Assembly: GCF_001988955.1 (NCBI RefSeq)
Contig: NZ_CP014263.1
Span: 5,622,501 to 5,686,500 of the forward strand
From: Spirosoma montaniterrae
GTDB lineage: Bacteria; Bacteroidota; Bacteroidia; Cytophagales; Spirosomataceae
Direction of reading: 5' to 3'
Length of the DNA stretch: 64,000 bases
The position numbers and the translations under genes are program-made. Below are positions 43,970 to 51,696 of this stretch, piece by piece (positions within the stretch are counted from its first letter, which is position 1; the number at the start of each line of letters is the position of its first letter). Under the pieces are notes generated by a model. That model was not told where the DNA came from, did not search any database, and saw only the letters and a program-made list of their open reading frames with translations.

Positions 43970-45037
43970 ATGATTTTTTTCATGATTTATCTACGTCTAA
44001 ATCACTTTGTAACTTCGCCGTTACTTTCTGTAGTATTGTTTGTCTCGTTCGCCTGCGGTTCGTCTCCATCTAATCCGGCACCAACTCCCGCGCCCATCAA
44101 AGCCGTCAAGCCGGCCTATACCGCCTGGGCAGTGGGCGACACTGCCGACGTGAAAACCCAGCCGCTGGGGGGTGTGGTACTGGCTGGAGGTGGCACCGAT
44201 GTTGACGCGGCTATGCGGTGGTTTCTGCGCCGGTCGGGTGGGGGCGATGTGCTCATCATCCGTGCTACGGGTGGCGATGGCTACAACAGTTACCTGTACA
44301 ATGAATTAGGCGAGCGGGTCAATTCGGTAGAAACCATTTTGGTGAACAATCGGGAGTTAGCCAGTAATGCCGACATTGTTCGGAAGGTACGCAATGCCGA
44401 AGCCATTTTCTTTGCCGGTGGCGATCAGGCCAACTACGTTAATTGCTACCAGAACACCCCATTGATAGACGCACTCAACGACCGCATTCGGGCTGGTATC
44501 GTGCTGGGCGGCACCAGTGCGGGCTGCGCCATTCTCGGTCAGCTTTATTTCTCGGCGAAAGAAGGCTCCGTTACTACCGATGAAGCTCTTGCCAATCCGT
44601 TCGATAAGCGCGTAGCACTGGGCAACAACGATTTTCTGAAACAGCCGTTGCTGGCAACGATTATAACCGATCAGCACTACAGCAACCGCAACCGACAGGG
44701 CCGACACGTAGCGTTTCTGGCGCGGGCCGTCACCGACTGGAATGTGGTTGCGCGTGGCATCGGCGTCGATGAGCAAACCGCCGTTTGTGTATCGCCCGAG
44801 GGCCGGGCTGTGGTTTTTGGTCGGGGCGAGGCTTATTTTCTGCAAGCTGCCGCCATCAGACCTGAACTTTGCGTAGCTGGTCAGCCACTTACGTGGAATG
44901 CCGATAAAAAGGCCGTGCGTGTCTGGACACTCGCTGGCTCTGCCGAAGGTACGCCCGGTTTTGATCTGACAAATTTTCAGCCAGTCGGCGAATTAAAACC
45001 GGTATTTTGGTATGTGGAGAGGGGCGTGTTGAAATAA
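43970..45037 (+). CDS. Cyanophycinase-like lipoprotein (peptidase family S51)
   Basis: The 355-residue protein has a lipoprotein leader ending SFAC (Cys at about residue 29) and a Pro-rich linker. The S51/cyanophycinase core includes VVLAGGGTDVDAAMRWFLRRSGGGDVLIIRATGG, AEAIFFAGGDQANYV and the nucleophile elbow GGTSAGCAILGQL (Ser at about residue 184). Cyanophycinases cut the Arg-Asp polymer cyanophycin to beta-Asp-Arg dipeptides. Members in non-cyanobacteria may cut other aspartyl peptides. It is divergent from SusCD locus 3, suggesting a peptide or cyanophycin uptake role. Confidence 0.85.
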   Translation: MIFFMIYLRLNHFVTSPLLSVVLFVSFACGSSPSNPAPTPAPIKAVKPAYTAWAVGDTADVKTQPLGGVVLAGGGTDVDAAMRWFLRRSGGGDVLIIRATGGDGYNSYLYNELGERVNSVETILVNNRELASNADIVRKVRNAEAIFFAGGDQANYVNCYQNTPLIDALNDRIRAGIVLGGTSAGCAILGQLYFSAKEGSVTTDEALANPFDKRVALGNNDFLKQPLLATIITDQHYSNRNRQGRHVAFLARAVTDWNVVARGIGVDEQTAVCVSPEGRAVVFGRGEAYFLQAAAIRPELCVAGQPLTWNADKKAVRVWTLAGSAEGTPGFDLTNFQPVGELKPVFWYVERGVLK

Positions 45038-45146
45038 CTACCTCCTATAGCTAATAAATAGAATTTACTGATGGTGAATCAGTTAAACCTAAACTACCCG
45101 GCGATGTCATATGTTTATATGAAGCAACAGCTTCTAAACAACGACT

Positions 45147-46427
45147 ATGAACCGCCTGTTTTTTCTTTTTCTCTTTCTGCTGCCGACGCCAGACCTATAC
45201 GCGCAGGTTGTGCAATACACAACCGAACGCCCGCGCGTAGATGAAACGAACGATAGTAACGTTTCTATCAAGCGGGTCGAACTAACTGAGCAATACACCA
45301 TTGTTTACATGCGATACAACCAGCCCAGAGAGCAATCGGGACGGGGTGTTTTCAGGCGTCCAAACGGTAGTTTATATCAGGAGGTGCCGGGGGGAAATAT
45401 CGGTTTTCAACCATCAACACGGCTGTATGTAAATCAGGGCGAGCGATCATATAAACTACTTCGGGCCGAAAATATTCCATCTGACATTCGGCGGAAAGTA
45501 GCTCCTGGCGAACGGGTTGATTTCGTGGCGTATTTTGAGCGAATTACGCCGGGCTATACAACGTTTGATTTGTTTGAATGTCGGGACTACGTTGAGAATG
45601 AGTCCCGAATTACGTGCTTCAACTTCTGGGGTGTGCACATTATCAATCCTGCCCGCAAGCCGAAAGACGCTACTGCAAAACCGTTACCCCGCTCGCAGCC
45701 GCCCGTGGCAACCAAACCGGCCCCCCGCCCGGTTCCGCGCACAACGCCTGCCCCGGCCCCCGAAACGCCAAAGCCCGACGTAACACCCCTGCCAACGCCA
45801 GCGGCTGTTGCCATCAGTGGCGTTACGCGTGACGCCAAAACTAAACGCCCGATAGCTGCCACCGTCACATATCGACTGATTTCAGGTGCCGAAGCCGCTG
45901 GCGATAGTCCCGCCGACTCTACGCAGAGCGGTAGCCTGACGGGGCAATACCGTATTCCCGACGTGTCGCGGGGCGTATATGCCATAACAGTCTCAGCTAA
46001 AGGCTATTTCAGCCAAAGCGATACGCTGGCAACGAACCGCATTGACGTTACGCGCGATTTTGATCTTGTACCCATCGAAGCTGGAACGAAGATTACGCTG
46101 AAAAATATTTATTTCAACGTCTCGCGCTTCGACCTTAAACCCGAATCATACCCCGAACTCGACCGGTTAGTGACGATTTTGCAAACGAACTCAACCATGC
46201 AAATCCGGCTCGAAGGCCATACCGATACGGTTGGCGATTTCGACGCCAACGTAGAACTTTCGCGAAATCGGGTCAATGAAGTGAAGCGGTATTTAGTTAG
46301 CAAAGGCATTAGCGCGGGCCGAATCGACACCATCGGCTACGGCCCCTCGCGGCCCATCAACACCAACAAAAGCCTGAAAGAACGACCCGAGAACCGGCGC
46401 GTGGAACTGGTGATTGTGAAAGTTTGA
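45147..46427 (+). CDS. OmpA-family peptidoglycan-binding outer-membrane protein
   Basis: The 426-residue protein has a signal peptide (PDLYAQ), an uncharacterised beta-rich domain (about 25-165), a Pro/Thr-rich linker (about 170-215), a carboxypeptidase-regulatory-like domain (about 217-300, ISGVTRDAKTKRPIAATVTYRL) and a C-terminal OmpA domain (about 315-426) with IRLEGHTDTVGDFDANVELSRNRV and RPENRRVEL. The Asp/Arg of that domain bind diaminopimelate in peptidoglycan. It probably anchors the outer membrane to the wall. It ends two bases before a 37-bp inverted repeat. Confidence 0.88.
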   Translation: MNRLFFLFLFLLPTPDLYAQVVQYTTERPRVDETNDSNVSIKRVELTEQYTIVYMRYNQPREQSGRGVFRRPNGSLYQEVPGGNIGFQPSTRLYVNQGERSYKLLRAENIPSDIRRKVAPGERVDFVAYFERITPGYTTFDLFECRDYVENESRITCFNFWGVHIINPARKPKDATAKPLPRSQPPVATKPAPRPVPRTTPAPAPETPKPDVTPLPTPAAVAISGVTRDAKTKRPIAATVTYRLISGAEAAGDSPADSTQSGSLTGQYRIPDVSRGVYAITVSAKGYFSQSDTLATNRIDVTRDFDLVPIEAGTKITLKNIYFNVSRFDLKPESYPELDRLVTILQTNSTMQIRLEGHTDTVGDFDANVELSRNRVNEVKRYLVSKGISAGRIDTIGYGPSRPINTNKSLKERPENRRVELVIVKV

Positions 46428-46428
46428 G

Positions 46429-46523
46429 TTGTTTAAACGCAGAGGGAGCAGAGGTGTTCGCAGAGGCCACAGAGAAACTCTATGTTCTCTGCGAACACCT
46501 CTGCTCCCTCTGCGTTTAAACAA
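46429..46523. repeat. 37-bp perfect inverted repeat filling an intergenic gap (family D)
   Basis: The arms at 46429-46465 and 46487-46523 are exact reverse complements (ttgtttaaacgcagagg... / ...cctctgcgtttaaacaa), around a 21-base loop. It starts one base after the OmpA-like gene's stop and ends two bases before the next ATG. Both flanking genes run in the same direction, so the hairpin will be transcribed in any read-through mRNA. Confidence 0.92.
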
Positions 46524-46525
46524 AC

Positions 46526-47188
46526 ATGAAGCCAAACTTCGACCTCAGCGTTGTTCTTGCCCGTATAGAAGACGCCATTAAGCCCTACCCCAAAGCCGCT
46601 ATGTTCGAGTTGGCCGGTCGGGGCTATAACAGCCTGTTCGAGCAACTGATTTCGTGCATCGTTTCTATCCGCACGCTCGACGAAACCACTATCCCAGTCT
46701 CGCTGCGGCTGTTTGAGCAGGCCCGTACCCCCGAACAACTCCTCGCCCTCGACATCCCAACGCTCACGAGCCTGCTCTACGGCACCACGTATCCCGACCA
46801 GAAAGCGTATACCCTGCGCGGCATCGCCGAACGAATCGTCAACGAGTTTAACGGTACTCTCCCGGCTGATTTCGATACGCTCACATCGTTGAAAGGCGTA
46901 GGGCCAAAATGTGCCAACCTCGCCCTCGGTGTAGCAACCGGGCAGGCCGCCATCAGCGTCGATATCCACGTTCACCGCGTGGTAAACCGCTGGGGCTACG
47001 TGCCGACGAAGCAACCTGAGCAAACGCTGAAAATTCTCGAAAAGCAGGTTCCCCGCGAGCAATGGACTGACATCAATCGGCTGCTGATGCCTTTCGGTAA
47101 GCACATTTGTACGGGGACTTTACCGCACTGTTCCACCTGTCCCGTGCTGGAATTTTGTGAACAAGTTGGGGTGGAGCGGCACCGGTAG
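46526..47188 (+). CDS. nth: Endonuclease III-family DNA glycosylase/AP lyase
   Basis: The 220-residue protein has a helix-hairpin-helix motif (LKGVGPKCANLAL) with the catalytic Lys128 and the Asp146 in SVDIHVHRVVNRWG. Near the C-terminus the four Cys of the [4Fe-4S] cluster (195, 202, 205 and 211) have the exact C-x6-C-x2-C-x5-C spacing of endonuclease III. It excises oxidised pyrimidines in base-excision repair. Length and cluster support the Nth subgroup over MutY. The start ATG at 46526 lies just beyond the inverted repeat. Confidence 0.9.
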   Translation: MKPNFDLSVVLARIEDAIKPYPKAAMFELAGRGYNSLFEQLISCIVSIRTLDETTIPVSLRLFEQARTPEQLLALDIPTLTSLLYGTTYPDQKAYTLRGIAERIVNEFNGTLPADFDTLTSLKGVGPKCANLALGVATGQAAISVDIHVHRVVNRWGYVPTKQPEQTLKILEKQVPREQWTDINRLLMPFGKHICTGTLPHCSTCPVLEFCEQVGVERHR

Positions 47189-47277
47189 AAGCTGTAATAA
47201 AATACCGGCTGGCTCTTTCGTTCATCCGTTTATGCAGGCTTAATTGTCAAAGCAGTACAAACAAAAAATGGTACGCT

Positions 47278-47886
47278 ATGACTAAGTCTATGAAAACCTC
47301 CATCACACGCTTGTTGCTACTGGCTGTAGTAGTAACGGCAGTCGTCGCTTTCTCTCCTGCTTCAGATACTAAAAAAGCACTGGAGACATTATCTGGTACA
47401 TATGCCGATACCAAAGCCGTCGACTGGGGGCGGGGCACGTTTGGAACGCGGGTATTCACCTTCGACAAAGGCAGATGGTCGTTGCTGTTCACGCTGGCCC
47501 TGGACCCCCAGATGAAACAGCCCGTATTTGTGTTCCGCACGGTAGGCAGTTATAAGGTGCTGGAAAAATCAGCGACCGTTCCCGATGCTTACAATGCCCT
47601 GTTCATCGAAGATAAAAAGTGGGTTACGCTCAAGACCGCCGATAAGCAACTGGCGCAGGGCTTTGGGCTTGACCAGTGCGGCTTTGACATAGACAAGGAG
47701 AAAGATATTTCCCTGACAGGATGCTCTTTATGGAAACCAGTGGCCGAGTGCAACGAAGATCATGACCTGCTGGCACTGGATAAAGACGGCAAACTTTATT
47801 TCGGCCTGCGACCCGATGACAATAACATGTGTACAGCCGACAAACGCCCGGCCAGGTTGAATGTACCAGTAGTACATACACGCTAA
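47278..47886 (+). CDS. Secreted protein of unknown function
   Basis: This 202-residue protein has a signal peptide (LLLLAVVVTAVVAFSPA). The mature part is beta-rich, with TFGTRVFTFDKGRWSLLFTLALD, KKWVTLKTADKQLAQGF and four Cys residues (QCGF, TGCSL, AECNE and MCTAD) that could form two disulfides. The overall shape resembles a small binding or lipocalin-like protein, but no family is recognised. A hairpin that could end transcription lies 12 bases after its stop. Confidence 0.6.
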   Translation: MTKSMKTSITRLLLLAVVVTAVVAFSPASDTKKALETLSGTYADTKAVDWGRGTFGTRVFTFDKGRWSLLFTLALDPQMKQPVFVFRTVGSYKVLEKSATVPDAYNALFIEDKKWVTLKTADKQLAQGFGLDQCGFDIDKEKDISLTGCSLWKPVAECNEDHDLLALDKDGKLYFGLRPDDNNMCTADKRPARLNVPVVHTR

Positions 47887-47898
47887 CCAAATGAAAAT

Positions 47899-47929
47899 CA
47901 GGAGCCGTAGTATTTACCTGCGGCTCCTG
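47899..47929 (+). terminator. Hairpin after the secreted unknown gene
   Basis: caggagccg (47899-47907) and cggctcctg (47921-47929) form 9-bp arms around a 13-base loop, 13 bases after the stop codon and before the sigma-factor gene. The following bases (gcttagttaaaaac) contain only a short T stretch. Confidence 0.5.
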
Positions 47930-47954
47930 GCTTAGTTAAAAACACTGCTTATCT

Positions 47955-48800
47955 ATGCAAACGACCGATCTACAGCAAGAGACACTGGCGAAAGCCATGA
48001 ACGGAAACATTAACGCATTCCAGGAGTTGTTCAGCGCATTCCAGAGCCAGTTAAAATCGTATTTGTACCGCCTGACGGCCAGCCGAAACGATGCCGATGA
48101 CTTAACCCACGACGCGTTTATAAAAGCATACGATGAACTAAGCACATTTAAAGGACAATCGTCGCTCAAAACGTGGGTTTTTCAGATTGCAACAAACCTC
48201 GCTTATAATCAATTAAAGCGACAGAAACGCTGGACGCCCGATGTCATGGAGCAGGCCAAGAACCTCGTTGTCAATAGCAAAGAGATGCAGGCTCTCATTG
48301 GAAAAGTGAGCGAAACCGCATCAGATGCACGGTATGATATGAAAGAGCACATCGATACCTGCTTCACCTGCATGGCTAAAAACCTGCCGATTGAAAATCA
48401 GATTGCGTTGATTCTGAAAGACGTGTACGACTTTTCGGTCGCAGACATTTGTTTGATTCTGGATAAAACCGAGGGCATCGTCAAGTATTTGTTGCAGGAT
48501 GGCCGGAATACGCTGATGGATATTTTTGACAATCGCTGCGCACTCATTCATAAAAATGGTGTTTGCAACCAATGCTCCGAACTGAACGGCTGGTTTAATC
48601 CCAAAGAAAATCAGCAGCAGGCATTGATGAAACTTGACCTGGTGAGAGGGTCTAAAAAATTTAACCGCGAAGAGTTGTATGTGATGCGGTCGAAGCTGGT
48701 CAGTGCACTTGACCCATTACGTTCACCGGGGGCCGATCTACAGGAACTATTGGTAAAGTGCAATCGGGTAGCTATGCAGGAATTAACTACGCTTGTTTAG
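47955..48800 (+). CDS. Sigma-70 (ECF-type) factor with a Cys-rich C-terminal extension
   Basis: The 281-residue protein starts as an ECF sigma: region 2 at about residues 20-90 (YRLTASRNDADDLTHDAFIKAYDELSTFKGQSSLKTWVFQIATNLAYNQLKR) and a region-4-like helix-turn-helix at about 145-190 (LPIENQIALILKDVYDFSVADICLILDKTEGIVKYLLQDGRNTLMDIF). Two Cys clusters lie before and after region 4 (CFTC at about 136-139 and CALIHKNGVCNQC at about 196-208), followed by about 70 further residues. The extra part may bind metal and act as a built-in sensor. A small membrane protein follows 35 bp downstream. Confidence 0.82.
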   Translation: MQTTDLQQETLAKAMNGNINAFQELFSAFQSQLKSYLYRLTASRNDADDLTHDAFIKAYDELSTFKGQSSLKTWVFQIATNLAYNQLKRQKRWTPDVMEQAKNLVVNSKEMQALIGKVSETASDARYDMKEHIDTCFTCMAKNLPIENQIALILKDVYDFSVADICLILDKTEGIVKYLLQDGRNTLMDIFDNRCALIHKNGVCNQCSELNGWFNPKENQQQALMKLDLVRGSKKFNREELYVMRSKLVSALDPLRSPGADLQELLVKCNRVAMQELTTLV

Positions 48801-48835
48801 TATTCAAGTGATTGATAACCAATTAGAAGACAACC

Positions 48836-49111
48836 ATGAAAAACAAGTTCAACTTTCGCCTGCGCCGAGATTGCTCATTACCGACCCAGACACTCGACCA
48901 ATTGTCGATAGAAGCCTTGAAACGCCGAAAAACAGCCGCTGAAGAAATGCTGCTTGTTGTAAGCTTACTGGCCCTCTCTGTAATTGTGATGGCCGTTTGG
49001 TCCGGGCTCTATCCGCTGGTTCTATGTACGTTTGGTATGCAACCAGCGTTCTCGGACTACCTCACCAAACGCAAGGCCATTATCAATCAGCTTAACCGAC
49101 GATCAGCTTGA
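48836..49111 (+). CDS. Small membrane protein next to the sigma factor
   Basis: The 91-residue protein has a basic N-terminal part (about 35 residues, RRDCSLPTQTLDQLSIEALKRRKTAAEEM), then a hydrophobic stretch (about 36-68, LLVVSLLALSVIVMAVWSGLYPLVLCTF) that may form one or two membrane helices, and a basic tail. It shares an operon with the sigma factor and so could be its membrane partner (anti-sigma-like). No motif proves this. The TnpB element is inserted just beyond its stop codon. Confidence 0.55.
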   Translation: MKNKFNFRLRRDCSLPTQTLDQLSIEALKRRKTAAEEMLLVVSLLALSVIVMAVWSGLYPLVLCTFGMQPAFSDYLTKRKAIINQLNRRSA

Positions 49112-49119
49112 GCAGTCAG

Positions 49120-50343
49120 CTACCCCCGACTAAAGCCGGGAGCTTGTGCCTGAGTGGTTAGACTACGCGTCCCGGACTCGACACCATAGGCTATCTGACC
49201 AAGCCCACTGTTTTTAATGTTTTGCGACGCATTGTAATCCGCATTAGCCGAATGACCACACGACCGACATACAAACTCCGATTGCGACTTTCGGTTTGCC
49301 TTCTCGCAGTGTCCGCACTGGCTACACGTGCGGGACGTGTTGCGCGGGTCAATCAGCAGTACGGCCACACCCGACAAGGTAGCCTTATAGCCAATGAAGC
49401 GACGAAGCTGGTAGAAAGCCCAATTGGCATGTTTAGCCCGTTGCCATTGGCGCAACCGTTTCTCATCCTTTCTAACGTTTTTGGAAATCCCTGTCAGGTC
49501 TTCCAGAACGATAGCCCGGTTAGATGCCTTAGCCTTCGATACAAGGAACTTGGAAATGCAATGATTCGTGTCTTTCTGGAATTTAGATTGCTTTTTGGAA
49601 AGGTGTTTCAGCCTGCGTTTAGCCGACTTCGTGCCGACGCTTTGCAGAACGCCCCGGCGTTTGGCGTACCACTGACGGGTCGCTTCTACGTTGGCCCCGC
49701 TAAAGGTTTGCCCGTCTGAATCGGTAGCCAGCGTTACGATACCCAAATCAACGCCCAAAGCGTCAACAATTTCACCACCCGGCCGGTCCGCCGGTGCGGT
49801 GGATTCGCCTTCTTCGTCGGGTATATCACAGGTTGCCAACAGATACCACTTTCCCTTTATGAAAGCAAGGTCAGATTCGCCCTGTTGATAGTGCAAGAGT
49901 TTTTCGTGGTGCTGACCAACGGCGTAGGTAATGGTTTTGCGCCCTTCGACCGTCCAGATCGACACCGTTTTGCGGTCGGTACGATAAGACAGAATCCGAC
50001 TATCGAACGCAATCGCTCCGGTTGGGCGGTAGCTAATCTGGGTCAGGCTCCGTTTCTTGTCTGGCTCACAGGTGGCATTGTGGTTACGTATCTGGGCTTT
50101 CAGCGTCTTGTACGAGTCAGCGACTTTAGCCAGACAGCGAATCACAAACTGAGCCGACAAACCAAACTCTTCTTTCAGCCTGTAGTAAAGAACCTTCTGG
50201 ATTTCCTGACTGCGAAACACCTTTTGCTCAAAGGCATAGGCACTAACCAGATTACAGGCTTCATTACCCCGTTCGAGGGTCAGCCGCAAGGCCGTTGCCT
50301 GTTGAGGGGTAGGTAAAAGCCGTATCTGTGCTGTTAGTTTCAT
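49120..50343 (-). CDS. tnpB: TnpB RNA-guided endonuclease (IS200/IS605 OrfB)
   Basis: From the ATG at 50343 (MKLTAQIRLLPTPQQ) the protein has 407 residues and all catalytic parts: RuvC-I Asp199 (ALGVDLGIVTLATD), RuvC-II Glu281 (AIVLEDLTGI), a Cys4 zinc ribbon at Cys340, 343, 359 and 362, and RuvC-III Asp369 (SANADYNASQNI). It looks complete and potentially active. TnpB enzymes use an omega RNA from the 3' end of the element to cut DNA next to a short target motif, which preserves the element after excision. The coding end overlaps the right-end hairpin, where that RNA is expected. Confidence 0.93.
   Translation of the reverse strand: MKLTAQIRLLPTPQQATALRLTLERGNEACNLVSAYAFEQKVFRSQEIQKVLYYRLKEEFGLSAQFVIRCLAKVADSYKTLKAQIRNHNATCEPDKKRSLTQISYRPTGAIAFDSRILSYRTDRKTVSIWTVEGRKTITYAVGQHHEKLLHYQQGESDLAFIKGKWYLLATCDIPDEEGESTAPADRPGGEIVDALGVDLGIVTLATDSDGQTFSGANVEATRQWYAKRRGVLQSVGTKSAKRRLKHLSKKQSKFQKDTNHCISKFLVSKAKASNRAIVLEDLTGISKNVRKDEKRLRQWQRAKHANWAFYQLRRFIGYKATLSGVAVLLIDPRNTSRTCSQCGHCEKANRKSQSEFVCRSCGHSANADYNASQNIKNSGLGQIAYGVESGTRSLTTQAQAPGFSRG
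49123..49143 (-). repeat. Right-end subterminal hairpin of the TnpB element
   Basis: The plus-strand sequence cccccgactaaagccgggagc folds on the minus strand into a 6-bp stem (one G-U pair) with a TTTA loop. It overlaps the last codons of tnpB and is the expected 3' part of the omega RNA scaffold. Confidence 0.75.
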
Positions 50344-50425
50344 TACCCAAATATACAAAAACAATCATTCAAATGAAAGCAAAAACACAGAAAAAGTTAG
50401 CCGGTACGCCGGAGCGGGCTTTCCT

Positions 50426-50446
50426 CCCCCGCCTAAGGGCGGGAGC
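50426..50446 (-). repeat. Left-end subterminal hairpin of the TnpB element
   Basis: The plus-strand sequence cccccgcctaagggcgggagc forms a perfect 6-bp stem with a four-base loop. It matches the right-end hairpin in the same orientation at 18 of 21 bases. Confidence 0.7.
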
Positions 50447-50695
50447 ATCCAGCCACTTTTACCCGTGAAACAGGTTCATCGAAGTCGCCCACTAATCATA
50501 ATTGCCAGCACTCTAATACTGAAGACAGTCTGTAAGACCGGGCATGTATCTTTTCAACAATGTAAACCGTTGGATCTCTATTAACGGTTAGTTCGGGCAG
50601 TTCTATCGGCTCTATAATCAACGGCCCGTACCTCATCGGCGTTCACTGTGTCAACGCCTACCGTGTGGCCGTTGGCCGGTCCGCGCGTCAGGCCG
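50447..50695. other. Gene-free stretch between the TnpB element and the small-protein operon
   Basis: About 250 bases hold no convincing gene. On the minus strand a frame of about 45 codons continues past the end of the 84-residue gene in another phase, but it has no start codon and is taken as chance. With the tnpB leader, the whole gap between genes is about 350 bases. Confidence 0.5.
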
Positions 50696-50950
50696 CTAAA
50701 CGTTCGGCTGTGGGTTGTCAGGCATTTGCACCACTAAACCGAACTGATTGAGCAGTACGTCTAACTGCCCCACGTACTTTGTTCGTAATTCAGCGTATTG
50801 CTTAATGGCTAACCTATCGGGGTTTTGGTAGGCTTCATGCCGTTGAATCGACTGATTCAGCCGCTCAATCATCTCCAATAAGTGTTCTATAAGTTCGGCC
50901 CGTTCGTGCGGGGTTGTTGGCATGTCGTCTAAAATATCCTCTACTTGCAT
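50696..50950 (-). CDS. Small helical protein, paralogue of the upstream gene
   Basis: The 84-residue acidic protein is predicted all-helical: ERAELIEHLLEMIERLNQSIQRHEAYQNPD, then LAIKQYAELRTKYVGQLDVLLNQFGL. Over 57 ungapped residues it matches the upstream 76-residue protein at about 21 positions (including R-A-x-L, L-N, L-A, KYV and GL), so the two genes arose by tandem duplication. It is the last gene of a three-gene unit headed by a nucleotidyltransferase-like protein. The function is unknown. Confidence 0.7.
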   Translation of the reverse strand: MQVEDILDDMPTTPHERAELIEHLLEMIERLNQSIQRHEAYQNPDRLAIKQYAELRTKYVGQLDVLLNQFGLVVQMPDNPQPNV

Positions 50951-50962
50951 AGCTCAACTGAT

Positions 50963-51193
50963 TTACGCAGCCATACGCGGCATATGCAATTCACCTGTTA
51001 ACCCGATACTCCACAGGAGTTTATTGAGTTCACGCACGTACTTATCACGTCGGGCGGTAAATTCTTCAACGGCCAACGGGTCGGTGTCAGCACTGGCCCG
51101 ACGTTGCTCAATAACCCGGTTTAGATGGTCGATTCGGTCGAACAAGCCCGCTACCAAATCGGCGCGGTCGTCGGCGTTCAGTTCGTCGTTCAT
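50963..51193 (-). CDS. Small helical protein, first of two paralogues
   Basis: The 76-residue protein has two predicted helices (DRADLVAGLFDRIDHLNRVIEQRR and PLAVEEFTARRDKYVRELNKLLWSIGL), a pattern suited to a coiled-coil hairpin. It is a paralogue of the 84-residue gene that follows 12 bp downstream. Its ATG lies three bases after the stop of the nucleotidyltransferase gene, so it is translated from the same message. No family is recognised; an antitoxin-like or adaptor role is only a possibility. Confidence 0.7.
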   Translation of the reverse strand: MNDELNADDRADLVAGLFDRIDHLNRVIEQRRASADTDPLAVEEFTARRDKYVRELNKLLWSIGLTGELHMPRMAA

Positions 51194-51196
51194 GGT

Positions 51197-51604
51197 TCAA
51201 AAGTCAAGTTCTATCAGTCCTTTGTGTCTGGGTTTGCGGCCTACGGTGCGCGTCCAGTCAAAGAGCCATTCAACCCGGTTACTTTCAAAATCAAAACGTA
51301 GGCGGTGGCCTACGGGATACACCCGCACAAAGTAGGCATCAACCAGCATAGGCCGTTGCATACGGTATGCCTGTTTCAGTTCGTCAATTTCCCGTTCGTG
51401 TTGACTGTACAAATCAGCATCTACAAACGTCAGTACATCTATGTCGTTGGGGTCACGTTTGCGACTCACGAAACTCCCGTCTATCCACTGCGTAAACCCG
51501 CCCGGTAAGAGCGTCAGCAATCGGTCGGTATAAGCTCGATATTGCTCAAATAGGGCTTGGCGCGTGGTCGAGTTGGCAAACTCTGTGACAAACACCCGCT
51601 CCAA
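51197..51604 (-). CDS. Nucleotidyltransferase-fold protein (DUF6932-like)
   Basis: The 135-residue protein has the Pol-beta-type signature GSFVSRKRDPNDIDVLTFVD (residues about 43-62), i.e. GS-x(n)-D-x-D, with a third acidic residue likely in the later RLRFDFESN strand. A Tyr/Arg-rich helical part and the tail GRKPRHKGLIELDF follow. This is the minimal nucleotidyltransferase fold found in stand-alone proteins that may modify RNA or protein. It is the first gene of an operon with two small paralogous helical proteins. It lies just downstream of tRNA-Arg. The substrate is unknown. Confidence 0.72.
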   Translation of the reverse strand: MERVFVTEFANSTTRQALFEQYRAYTDRLLTLLPGGFTQWIDGSFVSRKRDPNDIDVLTFVDADLYSQHEREIDELKQAYRMQRPMLVDAYFVRVYPVGHRLRFDFESNRVEWLFDWTRTVGRKPRHKGLIELDF

Positions 51605-51696
51605 TGTGTTAATATCGGTTTTATGGGTTGATACGGCTTCTGAAATCCGTTTTCGTCAAATTCTAACATTAGGTTCGTTGTGCCAGCATTGCACAG

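Larger units (their letters stand above)
49120..50446 (-). mobile_element. IS1341-type element of the IS200/IS605 family: tnpB only
   Basis: One intact tnpB is bounded by two near-identical subterminal hairpins in the same orientation (49123-49143 and 50426-50446, 18 of 21 bases equal). No Y1 transposase (tnpA) is seen, so the element would need one from elsewhere to move. It sits directly after the stop codon of the small membrane-protein gene. Exact cleavage points and the target motif are not visible. Confidence 0.82.

Noticed and set aside
46433..47104. Open frame antisense to nth that starts in the inverted repeat (223 codons)
   Set aside because: The nth frame carries the catalytic Lys/Asp and four Cys of the iron-sulfur cluster; the antisense product looks random.
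49120..50446. TnpB as part of a CRISPR-Cas12 system
   Set aside because: No CRISPR array or cas adaptation genes are present; the end hairpins and length fit an IS1341-type element.
50560..50700. Possible extra minus-strand gene after the 84-residue protein
   Set aside because: The frame of about 45 codons lacks a start codon and overlaps the end of a better-supported gene.
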